A stretch of 64,000 bases of DNA from Saccharomycopsis fibuligera x Saccharomycopsis cf. fibuligera (Eukaryota > Ascomycota > Saccharomycetes > Ascoideales > Saccharomycopsidaceae), in NCBI GenBank assembly GCA_001936135.1, contig CP012818.1, positions 620,001 to 684,000 on the forward strand, read 5' to 3'. Each line of letters begins with the position of its first letter. Position 1 is the first letter of the stretch. The notes under the pieces are model-generated. The model was not told the origin of the DNA. It ran no database searches and saw only the letters and a program-made list of their open reading frames with translations. Below are positions 33,188-45,588 of the stretch, piece after piece. The position numbers and the translations under genes are program-made.

Positions 33188-34243
33188 TCAAGCAGTTCTC
33201 TTAATGGCCATAAAGTAGTTCCCAACATCTGGATATTCATGCAAAAACCAGCCATAAAATGGCAAATACAAACCTCCTTTACTACTAATCACTTCAAATT
33301 TTCCCTCGAGTTTATCGCCGGTCTCTTGGTCTTTGATTCCGCAACCGCTGCCGCCAGAGAAATTAAAAAGATCATGCAATTGGCTATGATCAATATACTT
33401 TGACAAGTGATGCGTGCCCACCGGAACAATCCGCAACACATACTCGCCCATGAATATTGTAGTGAACCAGCTAACGAAATCCTTGTTAATTGTAGATAAA
33501 AACAAAATCCCATCTTTTTTTAAGTGTGTCAACGCTGTCCTCAAGAATTCTTCTGGCTGGTCCACATGTTCCAAAATCTCAAACATTGTAATAATGTTGA
33601 ACATTTCCAGTGATGGCAATGTTTCAATGGCTTGTAGTTGGTACTCTATCTTGTCTTTGATTGCAGGATCCAATGCCTTGTGTTGGTTTGCGATTCGTAT
33701 CACTTCTTCTGCTAAATCTAGCCCTTTAACAGACTCGACAATCGGTAGTCTTGCCAATGATTCACTCAAGATGCCCCCACCACAGCCTATATCTAATGTT
33801 TTATATTGCAATCGAGCATATTCGGCCTGTCTCTTATCCTTTTGGTCTTGCACGATTTGTTGACTTATTTCCAGAGGAAGCAAATCAAGATTGTATCCAG
33901 GAACATAAATCTCGTCGCCAGGGACGGTGTACTGATCGTTAAGTGGAATATTGTTTTTTATGGTATTTTGGATGAAATCCATACGGACTAAATTCATCTT
34001 ATGTAGAATACGTTGTGGCCCAGTAATGTCCCACCAACTGGATGCGAGTTTATTGAAATGATTAGTTTCCTCATCGGTGCCATGATGGTTGGTTAATTCA
34101 TGCTTGGTGAGTTGAGTTTGCTGGAACTGGACGACTGAAGATGTGTGGAACTGTGCTTGATTTTTTAAAAGGTTCCTTGAGGCTGGCTTTTGAATTAACC
34201 GAGCATTGAGAATCTTGCCAGATATTAGTCTTCCTGTCTTCAT
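33188..34243 (-). CDS. COQ3: Coq3, hexaprenyl-dihydroxybenzoate O-methyltransferase
   Basis: 351 residues. Coq3 performs both O-methylations in ubiquinone synthesis, on the matrix face of the inner mitochondrial membrane within the CoQ synthome. The N-terminus is rich in Arg/Lys/Ser and free of acidic residues for about 30 positions, as expected of a mitochondrial presequence. HFNKLASSWWDITGP is the family opening of the methyltransferase domain. SAM-binding motif I is LDIGCGGGILSESLARL (about 149-165); FEILEHV follows as the post-motif. FLSTINKDFVSW matches the later UbiG/Coq3 motif. The start is the only ATG before the presequence. It is divergent from SPP381. Confidence 0.95.
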   Translation of the reverse strand: MKTGRLISGKILNARLIQKPASRNLLKNQAQFHTSSVVQFQQTQLTKHELTNHHGTDEETNHFNKLASSWWDITGPQRILHKMNLVRMDFIQNTIKNNIPLNDQYTVPGDEIYVPGYNLDLLPLEISQQIVQDQKDKRQAEYARLQYKTLDIGCGGGILSESLARLPIVESVKGLDLAEEVIRIANQHKALDPAIKDKIEYQLQAIETLPSLEMFNIITMFEILEHVDQPEEFLRTALTHLKKDGILFLSTINKDFVSWFTTIFMGEYVLRIVPVGTHHLSKYIDHSQLHDLFNFSGGSGCGIKDQETGDKLEGKFEVISSKGGLYLPFYGWFLHEYPDVGNYFMAIKRTA

Positions 34244-35011
34244 CCTTTAATTGTATCTTCTTTATTTTCTTTATCGCGTTGATTGTTAAAACAATTGCGC
34301 AATATTGCGTTATTCAAATGATCAAGCTAAATAAAGAATATGTATTCTTCTGAATTGAGCGAAAAGTAAGGGCAATAGATACTCGGTGATCCAATATATC
34401 AGTGAACTTATAACTGAGCCATCAATTGAGATGTTGTCGCGCTTCTCATCATCATCAAGGATCATCATCGTAGCAGGTTTTTTTCTAGCCTTTGTTACTC
34501 TACGTGAATTTTTGATATCCAATCACGTGATTTGTGCTTGTCAAAAATCACTTTACAAAGTAGACGATGTCTGGTAATAGATATGGTGTGTTGCTGGCTA
34601 ACCATTGTCAGCAACCTATCTTCCTAGCAGATGCACGATAGGTTGCGGCAAATCTCTTTAAAAGTGCTATCATGTTCAACCGAGTGATTGTGAGGGTATT
34701 ATATAGTCTACGTTTACACTGCAGCATATCCAAATGGACGGATAGATATTCCAAATTTATGGTATATCAATATAAAAAATTGGTCATTGCTGAGTAAGTA
34801 GTAAAGTCGAACAAAAAAGAAAAATAGAACGGGCGATGATGCAGATGACGATACTGATACTAATGAGGTCAATGCAGATAGTGACACTGATGTTGGTATC
34901 GAAACATAAATACAAAATCACTATAGATGCATTCATGCATGTTTAAATTAGAATTAAAGAATTTAGTCTGATTCAATTCAATTGAATAGTTAACATTTAA
35001 TAACAAAAGTC
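34244..35011. other. COQ3-SPP381 divergent intergenic region
   Basis: Holds both promoters, a pair of overlapping inverted repeats (34590-34646), a 48-codon membrane-type open frame (34431-34577) and an acidic open stretch without ATG (about 34809-34909). None is a supported gene. Confidence 0.5.
34590..34646. repeat. Two overlapping hairpins
   Basis: GTTGCTG (34590-34596) pairs with CAGCAAC (34609-34615). GCAACCTATC (34611-34620) pairs perfectly with GATAGGTTGC (34637-34646) across a 16-nt loop. The GCAAC bases are shared, so the two hairpins exclude each other. If transcribed this could be a structural switch, or it may be a transposon end. The function is unknown. Confidence 0.6.
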
Positions 35012-35878
35012 ATGGCACCAAAACAAAGGAAACTTCAGCGATATTTTCCTGGTAAGCCAATTGCTGCTAAGTCTGAAGACTACTCAGATTCAAGTTCTGG
35101 TTCAGAATCAGGCTTAGAAAGTGATGCTTCTGATTCCACAGGAAAAGTGCTACAAAGCAACAACAAAATAAGGCAGCAGCAACAACTAGGGAGGAACGAG
35201 CAGAGGCAAATTGTTTCTGGTGAGACCGGGATCAATAATACAGCATACCGTGTGATAACCACATCTACGACGGCGAATACGAAACCGCGTCAGATTCTAC
35301 AAGCCAACAGTACCAATAACGGCAATGGCAATCATGATGGGGTAGAGGAAGAAGAAAAAGAAGAAGAAGAAGAAGAAGAAGATGATGATGATGATGATGA
35401 TAATGAGGATGATGAACCATCTAGCGACTCAGATGACGAATCAACATCTTCTGATGAAAATAATGGAAAAATTTCTCGTCTTGTATTCGTCAACAAATCT
35501 AAACGCAAGAACCAACCTAAAAACAAAAGCACCAAAAATTACGACACCAATGAACAAAAAGTCACTGAGGAGCAGCCGGCTTCGCATATAACCAGCATCA
35601 GCACCATCAAAGATCGAGCTCTAAATTACATTGAACATCAAATTCGAACTGAACAAGAAGCTCAAAAATTAATCAAGGCATCAAATGATGAAGACTTGGG
35701 TGATGTTACAGATACCGATGATTTGGATCCAGAATTTGAAAAGCAGCAATGGAAAATTAGAGAATTGAAGCGATTAAAGAGGGAAAAAGATGCGATGTTG
35801 GCGAAGCGAGAGGAATTTGAAGAAAGAGAGGAGCAACGATTGCAACGGATCGGCCAGAAAGGGAATAGTAGAGAGTAA
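35012..35878 (+). CDS. SPP381: Spp381/MFAP1-like splicing factor
   Basis: 288 residues. MFAP1/Spp381 is a component of the U4/U6.U5 tri-snRNP that works with Prp38 in spliceosome activation. The body is low-complexity: Ser-rich, Gln-rich, and a Glu/Asp run (about 110-135). The C-terminal part is diagnostic: DLGDVTDTDDLDPEFEKQ then QWKIRELKRLKREKDAM (about 230-268), matching the MFAP1 pattern in which a Trp-containing WKVRELKR segment follows an acidic TDDE stretch. It ends in a charged coiled coil. It is shorter than animal MFAP1, as is S. cerevisiae Spp381. The assignment rests on the C-terminal motif and could be wrong in ortholog detail. Confidence 0.78.
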   Translation: MAPKQRKLQRYFPGKPIAAKSEDYSDSSSGSESGLESDASDSTGKVLQSNNKIRQQQQLGRNEQRQIVSGETGINNTAYRVITTSTTANTKPRQILQANSTNNGNGNHDGVEEEEKEEEEEEEDDDDDDDNEDDEPSSDSDDESTSSDENNGKISRLVFVNKSKRKNQPKNKSTKNYDTNEQKVTEEQPASHITSISTIKDRALNYIEHQIRTEQEAQKLIKASNDEDLGDVTDTDDLDPEFEKQQWKIRELKRLKREKDAMLAKREEFEEREEQRLQRIGQKGNSRE

Positions 35879-36151
35879 GGTAGTTATACAATTCCTCAAG
35901 GAAAATATGAAAAGCAGATATTTTTTACATGCACATCAATGTCCAAGATATAATCCTTTAATTTGACTATGGAAATTAGTGATTACAGATAGTTAATACA
36001 GACTTGTTAGCAAAACCAGTGTACATTAAATTAACAGAAATATAATACAAAATGTAAAAAATAGACAAAACATTTATCGTCATAATAATATAATCATAAT
36101 AATAATCATAATCATAATTGTTAGCTGAAGAAACTAATTCTTTCTCTTTCT

Positions 36152-39100
36152 TTAATCATAAAAGCCCGGTGGTACTCCCTTAGCAGCCCTTGGCTCACCG
36201 TACCGTGCAAATAAGTACACCCCGGTGCCCAATCTACCACTTTCAAAGTCATCACCAGTAGCAGCACCAACACCATTACTATTTGTATTACTAGTGCCAT
36301 CACTAGTAACAATAGTCTTAGCTGCAACGCCGTTGCGGTTTTCATCATTGAAAGCATCATCGTCAACATTAATAGGATCACTTGTACTGAACCCACACCA
36401 CGCGAATTCCCCCTGTTTAACTCGATCAATAACCTTGTAAGCTTCCACACTGCCATACGGAATCCCTGTTCTTGGCTCAAAATATAATGCAGGTTTTCCA
36501 GTAATAAAACAAGTCTTGCGTTGACCGGTGGGCAAGTAAATTGAACTCGGGGCCGGCGTTGCAATATTAATCTCTTGCTTAGTTTCAACTTGTTTTTCTT
36601 CAGTATCTTGAGCCAAGTTTTGAGTTTCTGTGACCCCCAATTTAGGAAATTTAGCCAATTCTTCGAACTCAGCCTTTTTGAGCTGGGAATACGGAATAAA
36701 GAGATCAGATTTATAAGTCGGTTTCAAGTTTGGGGTGCTTTGATCACCACCATCACCAGTAGAAGCAGCAGTAGTATTGTTACCGGCTTTAATGTGAATG
36801 ATTCGCTCAAGATTACTAGTAGCACGACGATGAGCAGTCCAAAGCGATTGTGGGCCAAATACAATATTTTTCACTTTTTTGATATCCAGTAGATCTTTTG
36901 GATTAGTGAAATTTTCAAATGAAATATAATTTCTATAAACTTTCAAATGAGGACCTTCATAAACTGGTTCTTTTGGCTTTTCAGGAATGTCTTTTTCCCT
37001 TGTATCTAAATTTTCTTCTTTAGATTTCGCTGGTTCGACTGATGATGTGGTTGGCGTCGGAGTGTTTGAAGTTTCTACTTTCAAAACAGTAGTAGCTGGT
37101 TCCTTTTTAACAATGGTAATGGATTTTGATGGTTCACTAGACTTGACTTCATCAGCAAACTTGACCGATTTTTGTTCTTTGGTGACGGTCGTGGCCAGTG
37201 GTGATTTTTTCTGGTCAGTGTCAGCAGCTGGAGTTTCATCGACTTTTAACGCAATTTCTTGTGAATATGTGTCATGGTTTGGGGTGCCATTTGTGGATAC
37301 GTTTGAAGTTTTAAGTTCCATGCTATCACCTTCTGTTTGTTTAGTTTCCATTTTGTCAAATCTCGCTTGATCATTATCTTTCTCATTCAGAACTTTCTCT
37401 GCTTCTTTGTTACTATTAGCCTTAATCTCTGCATAGTTGGCGTTCTGCTGCTGAACTTCCTGAAAGTTTACATCTTTCATGTCAACATCAATGTCAATAT
37501 CTTCATTTTGTGACTTTTGATCTTCACTACTAGCCTCTTTTGACTCGGTGACAACGCCACGATTATTATTATCCTTGCAATTGTCAATATCAATTTTTTT
37601 GGGTTGCTCTCGTTTTTCTTGCTCCTTATCGCTAGTTGGCTGCTGTTCTGTGTCGATTGCAGTGACGCTAGTAAGAGATAATCCCTTCTCATTACCATTA
37701 GTGTCCGCCGTGTTAGTAATCTTTTCATTTTCATTGCCTTTAGCATTGGAGTCACATCCATCATTGTCCTTGTCGTCATCATTATCAATACTCTCGACAG
37801 TCTTTGATTCATTTTCTTTGGCCGGGGTATTTTTTTCAATTTTGACGTTTTCTTCCATTGCATTATTATCTTCTACAGCTCTTTCTGTTACTTCACTTTC
37901 CTTTTCAACATTTTCCTCCTTTCCTTCCTCCTTTCCAGCCTTCTCATTGCTAACTTCTTGTTTGACTTCAACACAAGCACCTTCTTTCTTTACATCTTCC
38001 TTCTTGATGCCCTCACTTCCTGTTTTATTCTCCACCTTCAAACCGTCTTCATCCTTTTCAACTTTAACTTCAACCTGGTTTTCCGCTTTGGTCTGCTTTT
38101 CTTTGTAATTTTTTTCATCAATCCCTTTTACAACAGTACTGCCGCCATTTTCCTCGTCAACCTTTCCAATCCCCAATACTTCTCTTTCATACCTTTCCAA
38201 CTTCTCTTTCTTCTCCTTTTCCAATCTTTCTCTTTCTTTCTTCTCCCTCTTAATCCTCTCTTCTCTTTCTTTTTTCTCTCTCTTCATTCTTTTTTCTCTT
38301 TCTAGCCTTTCTTGTTCTTCTTGTTTTTCGATTTCTTCAATTTCCTTCATCGTTTTACCCATCTCTATCCATTTGCCTCTTTTCTGTAATTTTTTAATAT
38401 CCTCCTCCTTAGCTATTTCCGCCAACTCCAACTGCTTTTGACGCTCTGATTTTCTGCCTCTCTTATCTTTCTTCTTCTCCCTCTCTCTAATAATTTTCTG
38501 TTCTCTTAGTTCCTCTTCTGGTGTCACGTAATAAATCGCTGAAGTGAACCTTACTATATCTTCAAGTTGCTTTTTGCTAGTCAACATTTGGGATCTTTTT
38601 TCCTTTTTGATAATCTCTTGCTCTTTGAATCTCGTAAGGGCTAGAATATTTTGCTTCTCTGTTTCTTTAGCTTCTTGTAATCTTTCTTCTTGCGTTATGA
38701 CATGTACTTCTTTTTGAGGTTTTGGTTTCATGGCAGCACGACGGCGCTCTGACTCTTTGAGCTTGTTGACTAATTCAATTTTGTTTTGCACTGCTGATCT
38801 TCTTGTTGACGATCTTCTGGTTTCGGAAAGTAAGGAATCTGCCTTAACTCGATCAATAGCCAGCATCGCCGCTGGCGATTTTTTAGCTTTTTTATTTTGT
38901 TGTTGCTCTTTGTTGTTTGCTTTTGGTTTGTTGATTTTAGGAATGATTTTCTTCTTTTTAGCTTCTTTACGTTTTTTCAATTGCTCTTGTTTTTGTAATT
39001 CTTTTTCTCCTGCCTCTTGGTCATCCTCTCCTTCATCTTCGGATTCTTCAGATGATGCACTGAACATTTCATCTGAATCATAATATTGATCGAGATTGGC

Positions 39101-39167
39101 GCCATCATGTGTACCATGTTCAATTCTTCTCTTCTTGCCTCGCTGCCGCGTATTACTGTCTTTCATG

Positions 39168-39244
<77 letters not shown>

Positions 39245-39481
39245 TTGCGTTTGCCGCTGATCATTATCATCACCACTATCATCGCTGTCCTCATTACTGT
39301 CACTCTCACTATCATTTAAACTGAATTCTGCATCGCTTCCATCTTCTTGAAATAATAAATTCACATTTTCATCTTCTTCATCATAACTCAAGATTTCTTC
39401 TGCTTGAATTAATGATTTCAATCTCGATCCGGCATTCGCTCTTCGACTTCTAGTGGCAATTAATGGCTCTTCACCAGACAT
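36152..39481 (-). CDS. VPS72: Vps72/Swc2, YL1-family subunit of SWR1 complex
   Basis: 1109 residues, longer than S. cerevisiae Swc2 (795). Swc2 binds the H2A.Z-H2B dimer and nucleosome-free DNA for SWR1-driven H2A.Z deposition. The YL1 N-terminal signature is at the start (LIATRSRRANAGSRLKSLI), followed by acidic regions that in the family contact H2A.Z, including 16 Asp and 9 Asn in a row (about 79-105) from an ATC/ATT microsatellite. A basic patch follows, then a very long Lys/Glu coiled coil (about 240-440) and a Lys/Glu/Asn-rich disordered stretch. The YL1-C domain lies near 985-1020 (RKTCFITGKPALYFEPRTGIPYGSVEAY). Both ends are conserved and only the middle is expanded. It is divergent from BRX1. 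Confidence 0.95.
39169..39244 (-). repeat. Compound (ATT)n(ATC)n microsatellite inside VPS72
   Basis: Trinucleotide repeat coding consecutive Asp (GAT) then Asn (AAT) residues in the acidic N-terminal region of Vps72. It is in frame, so length changes alter only the tract. Confidence 0.92.
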
Positions 39482-39800
39482 GCTAATTCCTGATTATTAC
39501 CGTTATTGTTACTATTATGGTCGATTAGTGTCGATTACTTGCTGATGTTGCTTGAGAATACTGAAGAGATATTGAAAGAATATTGAAAAAAGAACAAAAT
39601 GGCCCGGACGAATCACGCGATAAAAATACGCTGTCAATTAATAATCCGGTGCCTAACTCAATAACTTGATATTCAGATCATTCACCAATGCTCTATCATA
39701 GTGCTCCTACTATGCTTTATTTATTTTCAATATTTTGGCGCGCGCGCCTTCCATAGAACACCCATTTAGGAAGACTGATGCCGGGTAATGTCATCTACAG

Positions 39801-39844
39801 CGCATCGCTGCCATCAACGGAAAAAAAAAAAAAATTTTTTTTTT
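39801..39844 (+). promoter_or_regulatory. PAC-like plus RRPE-like elements before BRX1
   Basis: CGCATCGC at 39801-39808 is one base from the reverse PAC motif CTCATCGC. It is followed 12 bp later by A14T10 (39821-39844), which contains the RRPE core AAAAATTTTT. They lie 125-170 bp before the BRX1 start. This pair is the ribosome-biogenesis promoter signature in yeasts and fits BRX1. The PAC match is imperfect. Confidence 0.55.
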
Positions 39845-39968
39845 ACGTTAGCACTTTGTATGGATAGATTGATACAAAACTTTTCAACTATAAACCTATC
39901 AAACTGTTCCTTTGACCAGAAACAGCAGAGTTTACAACTACAGAATATCAACTCAGTATAGAACCATA

Positions 39969-40898
39969 ATGTCATCGATTTACAAAGCTCTTTCCAAAAC
40001 ACAAAATGGCGGTGGAGTTTCCAAGCCAAAAAATGGTGAAAGAAAGCACATCAACAAGCAAAAACTTTTGATTATCTCATCTAGAGGAGTGACATATAGA
40101 CATAGACATTTGGTGAATGACCTTCATAGTTTGCTACCACATTCCAAAAAGCAAGCCAAGATCGGATCGAAGAAGAACTTGTTTGATTTGAACGAGGTTG
40201 CTGAATTGTACAACTGTAACAATATTGCTTATTTCGAAAGTAAAAAACATACCGATTTATACTTATGGTTGACTAAGACGCCAAACGGACCAAGCATTAA
40301 ATTTTTTGTGCAAAATATGAGTACGTTGGAAGAGTTGAACTTTACCGGGAACTGTTTGAAAGGCTCTAGACCAGTGTTGTCATTTGACAAGAAATTTGAT
40401 GAAGTTGGTGCTACTGTGGGACCAAAGGGAGAGACTGACATCAGCTTACAATTGATCAAAGAAATGTTTATCCATACCTTTGGGGTACCGCCAACCAGCA
40501 GAAAAACTAAGCCGTTTATTGACCATGTGATGACATTCAGCGTGGTTGATGGCAAGATCTGGATCCGTAACTACCAAATTAACGAAGAAGTGCGTGCATC
40601 TGAAGCACAGGAGATTGCTGCTGGTAACGATGAAGGAAGCGAGATGACGTTGGTGGAAATTGGGCCACGTTGTGTGTTGACTCCAGTTGTGATTCTTGAG
40701 GGTGCGTTCTGTGGACCAAAGATCTACGAGAACAAACAGTTTGTGAGTCCGAACGTGGTGAGAGCCCAGCAGAAGCAGCAGGCGGCGGTGGCTGCCAGAA
40801 GCAGACAAGACGCTGCGGTGGCCAAAAAGATCAAGAAGCGGGAGAATGTGTTGGCGAAGGACCCATTGGCAAACGAGCAGTTGTTCCGCAAGAAGTAG
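39969..40898 (+). CDS. BRX1: Brx1, 60S ribosome assembly factor (Brix domain)
   Basis: 309 residues. Brx1 acts in the nucleolus with Ebp2 in early 60S maturation. The Brix domain fills about 44-250. It opens with KQKLLIISSRGVTYRHRHL and contains HLVNDLHSLLPHSKK, CNNIAYFESKK, LWLTKTPNGPSIKF and DGKIWIRNYQI, all typical of Brx1. The tail is basic with a Lys-rich end. The ATG at 39969 (MSSIYKALSK) is chosen. An open frame continues to 39912 but only from a TTG. It is divergent from VPS72. Confidence 0.95.
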   Translation: MSSIYKALSKTQNGGGVSKPKNGERKHINKQKLLIISSRGVTYRHRHLVNDLHSLLPHSKKQAKIGSKKNLFDLNEVAELYNCNNIAYFESKKHTDLYLWLTKTPNGPSIKFFVQNMSTLEELNFTGNCLKGSRPVLSFDKKFDEVGATVGPKGETDISLQLIKEMFIHTFGVPPTSRKTKPFIDHVMTFSVVDGKIWIRNYQINEEVRASEAQEIAAGNDEGSEMTLVEIGPRCVLTPVVILEGAFCGPKIYENKQFVSPNVVRAQQKQQAAVAARSRQDAAVAKKIKKRENVLAKDPLANEQLFRKK

Positions 40899-42286
<1,388 letters not shown>

Positions 42287-44416
42287 ATGTAGTGTTCCAA
42301 TTGCGTTGTTTGGTTTTGCAAAATAATGATGAATATGAATTTTATCCTTTTTTTACTATTTTCTGTTCTTGACTTATGATACTACATACGGCTAGCTAGC
42401 TGGCCGAAAAAAATAAAAAAATAAACAAATGTAACATGTGTTTTAAACGTTTACGAAGAGAACTGTAGAACTGGCCCTGGACGCAGCTGTGCAACTGAGG
42501 CGAAATTCGAGCCCACTGTGTGTGTTTTTGCAAGCGTTGGAATCTGACAATTGCCAGTTGTTGCCAACCGTCAATGGCTGCTGGCTGGCAAGTGTGGAAA
42601 AACTTAACAGGCTTGCCATAACCTGCAGGTTGAGGCGGGACCCGACCGGAAAAATTACTTACTGCTAGGCCGCTTATCAGTCCGGAGGAACCCAATCGAT
42701 CAGTCAGCCAGTCGGCCAGTCAGTCAATCGGCAAGTTGCCGCTCATCCGCAACGCAGAGAAAAACTGAGAAACAGAAACATGGAAAACGGAAAATGGAGA
42801 ATGGAAAATTTCTCTCAGGAGTCTCAAGCTGGACTTTCAGCTCAGCTGACGTACGCCACCCACCCCCCGTAGGCGCCGCCAACTCACCGGGTCGGCCTCG
42901 CCGGTTCGCTGGTCGAGGGATAGGAAGCTTCCTAAACACAAGCGGCGCAAAGTCCTTTTTATCAACGCGGTTTGCCGCAGCATTGCTGTGCAAAGCTGGA
43001 AGCCTAAGGTACATGGCCGAGTTCTCCGAAGCTCGAAGATCACAATGGGCTTACTCGCCTTGCTCAATGGCTCGGTGACGCCTGTATAGTGCTCCCCGCC
43101 GCAAAGCCTCACTACCGCTGTGCACTTGTGGCAGACACAGCTGCCCCGAGGTTTGCAGCTAGCGCCGGCACGCTGCCCTGAGATTCCGCCAACGGGGTAC
43201 GCGAGTTGCGGTAAGAATGCGCGTCTACAGGCATGTATCACAGCGAGCGTCGAATTAAGCTTCTGAGCGGGGCCATGCATCTTGATGTACTGGGATGTGT
43301 GATGCGGCTGTCATGGGCATCATCGTTTCATGGTCTATCATCGTTCTATGGTCTCCCATGGTTTTTGTGGTCTGTCATCGTTGACGGTAGCGCCTTGAAA
43401 AGCTCAGGTGCGGATGACGGGTGTTTTGTGTTTGGCGGAAACAGGGCGCCAGGGCAGCTCTCGAAGCGCAGGTCGTAGGGCAGGGCTTCCTCTGGGATGG
43501 ACGGCCGCTCCCATGATTTTGTGACTGGCCGCTGGTGCGCCGCAGCGCATATGGCACAGAGGAGAGGAGCTACAATCGGGTTCAGCTCTCTGTCGTCCCC
43601 GAGAGGAGACCCAGATCCGGACCTCGACCCAGATCTGCAAAAATCTCCGGGCCGTCCCGGGGGGAGGGGGGCTGCAAACGTCTTTTCCAGACTGTCAGGA
43701 TGTTTGGCAGCACGTTGTCAGCTCACGAAAGCGCGTGCTGTGCTGCGTTTGCGGCGCTAGCGCTGGTGGGAACTGCATCACCAGCAATGTCGTTTTGTCG
43801 TCCGTTTGCGCATCCATGCTGGCTTTGGACCGTGCTGGTTGTCCTCTGGAGACGAAGTAGATGTTCCAGTGTCTGCATGCTCTAGCGTCCGCGGCTCCCA
43901 GCACGAAACGGTTAGCGAGGGGCCGGGTGACGACGCGCCCGCAAAGACAGTCATCCGGCCCCATGGCGCCTATGCTGAGCTTTGCTGGATCAGACATTCA
44001 CAAGCATCGACAAGCATCGACAAGCATCGACAAGCATCGACAGGGCTCGAGGAGACAGTCTCGTGACTGCCATGCATGTCAACGTCTGTGCGCCGCTTTT
44101 GGTTTTCGCTGTGGCTCGGTAGCGTACTATGTGGCTAAGGAAAAAAGGGCGCATCACACCACAGGCGCCGCATGTCATACAACACCAGCCCCAGCTTCAC
44201 CGCCCACACAGACCTTCAGACACGCCTATCCACTTAGCCAGACTCCGCGCTTGCGCTAATCAAATGGTGTGTCCGCAAAGGTCTCAGAATCGGATGGTTT
44301 CTGTACAGCAATGGCACGAAGTGCTAGTACCGTCTCGCCATCACGATCACCACCACCGGCTGCTGCTCACGTTAGTCTCCTAGCCCTTCCCCCTTGTCCG
44401 TTACAGTCTGAGCGCA
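42287..44416. other. GC-rich block between the two GAPDH genes
   Basis: About 2.1 kb without a supported gene. By eye it is near 55-65% GC across 42840-44260, against AT-rich flanks. Because stops are rare, many overlapping open frames appear on both strands (for example 42837-43280 reverse, 43861-44259 forward); none has a domain or yeast codon bias. It contains AGTC-type units near 42700-42730, an imperfect repeat of CATCGTT/ATGGTCT units (43320-43385) and the perfect decamer repeat at 44001-44040. The start (42287-42415) is the copy A 3' UTR, homologous to that of copy B. Confidence 0.65.
44001..44040. repeat. Four perfect tandem CAAGCATCGA decamers
   Basis: Four head-to-tail copies of CAAGCATCGA, upstream of GAPDH copy B by about 0.55 kb. 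There are no mismatches, which indicates recent expansion or homogenisation. Confidence 0.92.
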
Positions 44417-44422
44417 TATAAA
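44417..44422 (+). promoter_or_regulatory. TATA box of GAPDH copy B
   Basis: TATAAA in GCGCATATAAAGCC, 176 bp before the copy B start codon and in nearly the same context as the copy A box (ACATATAAAGCC). It is followed by the same pyrimidine-rich leader. Confidence 0.7.
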
Positions 44423-44528
44423 GCCGCGCACACTGCTCTCTTGATTCTATCGCAGCTGTTTGCCTTGTTTTTTTTCTTTTCTTTCTCCTTCTCCTTCTCC
44501 TTCATCAAGTTCTGCATCTGCTTCAACT

Positions 44529-44533
<5 letters not shown>

Positions 44534-44565
<32 letters not shown>
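44534..44565 (+). repeat. (AC)16 repeat in the leader of GAPDH copy B
   Basis: Pure AC run ending about 27 bp before the start codon, within the 5' leader. The matching place in copy A has only four units. Confidence 0.92.
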
Positions 44566-44571
<6 letters not shown>

Positions 44572-44577
44572 TTTTAG

Positions 44578-45588
<1,011 letters not shown>

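Noticed and set aside
34809-34909. Acidic open stretch (DDADDDTDTNE) before SPP381
   Set aside because: No ATG and too short; splice signals near 34785 would give an intron too small to be real.
42837-44259. Several 80-147 codon open frames in the GC-rich block between GAPDH genes
   Set aside because: All overlap others on both strands, with composition expected of GC-rich random DNA.
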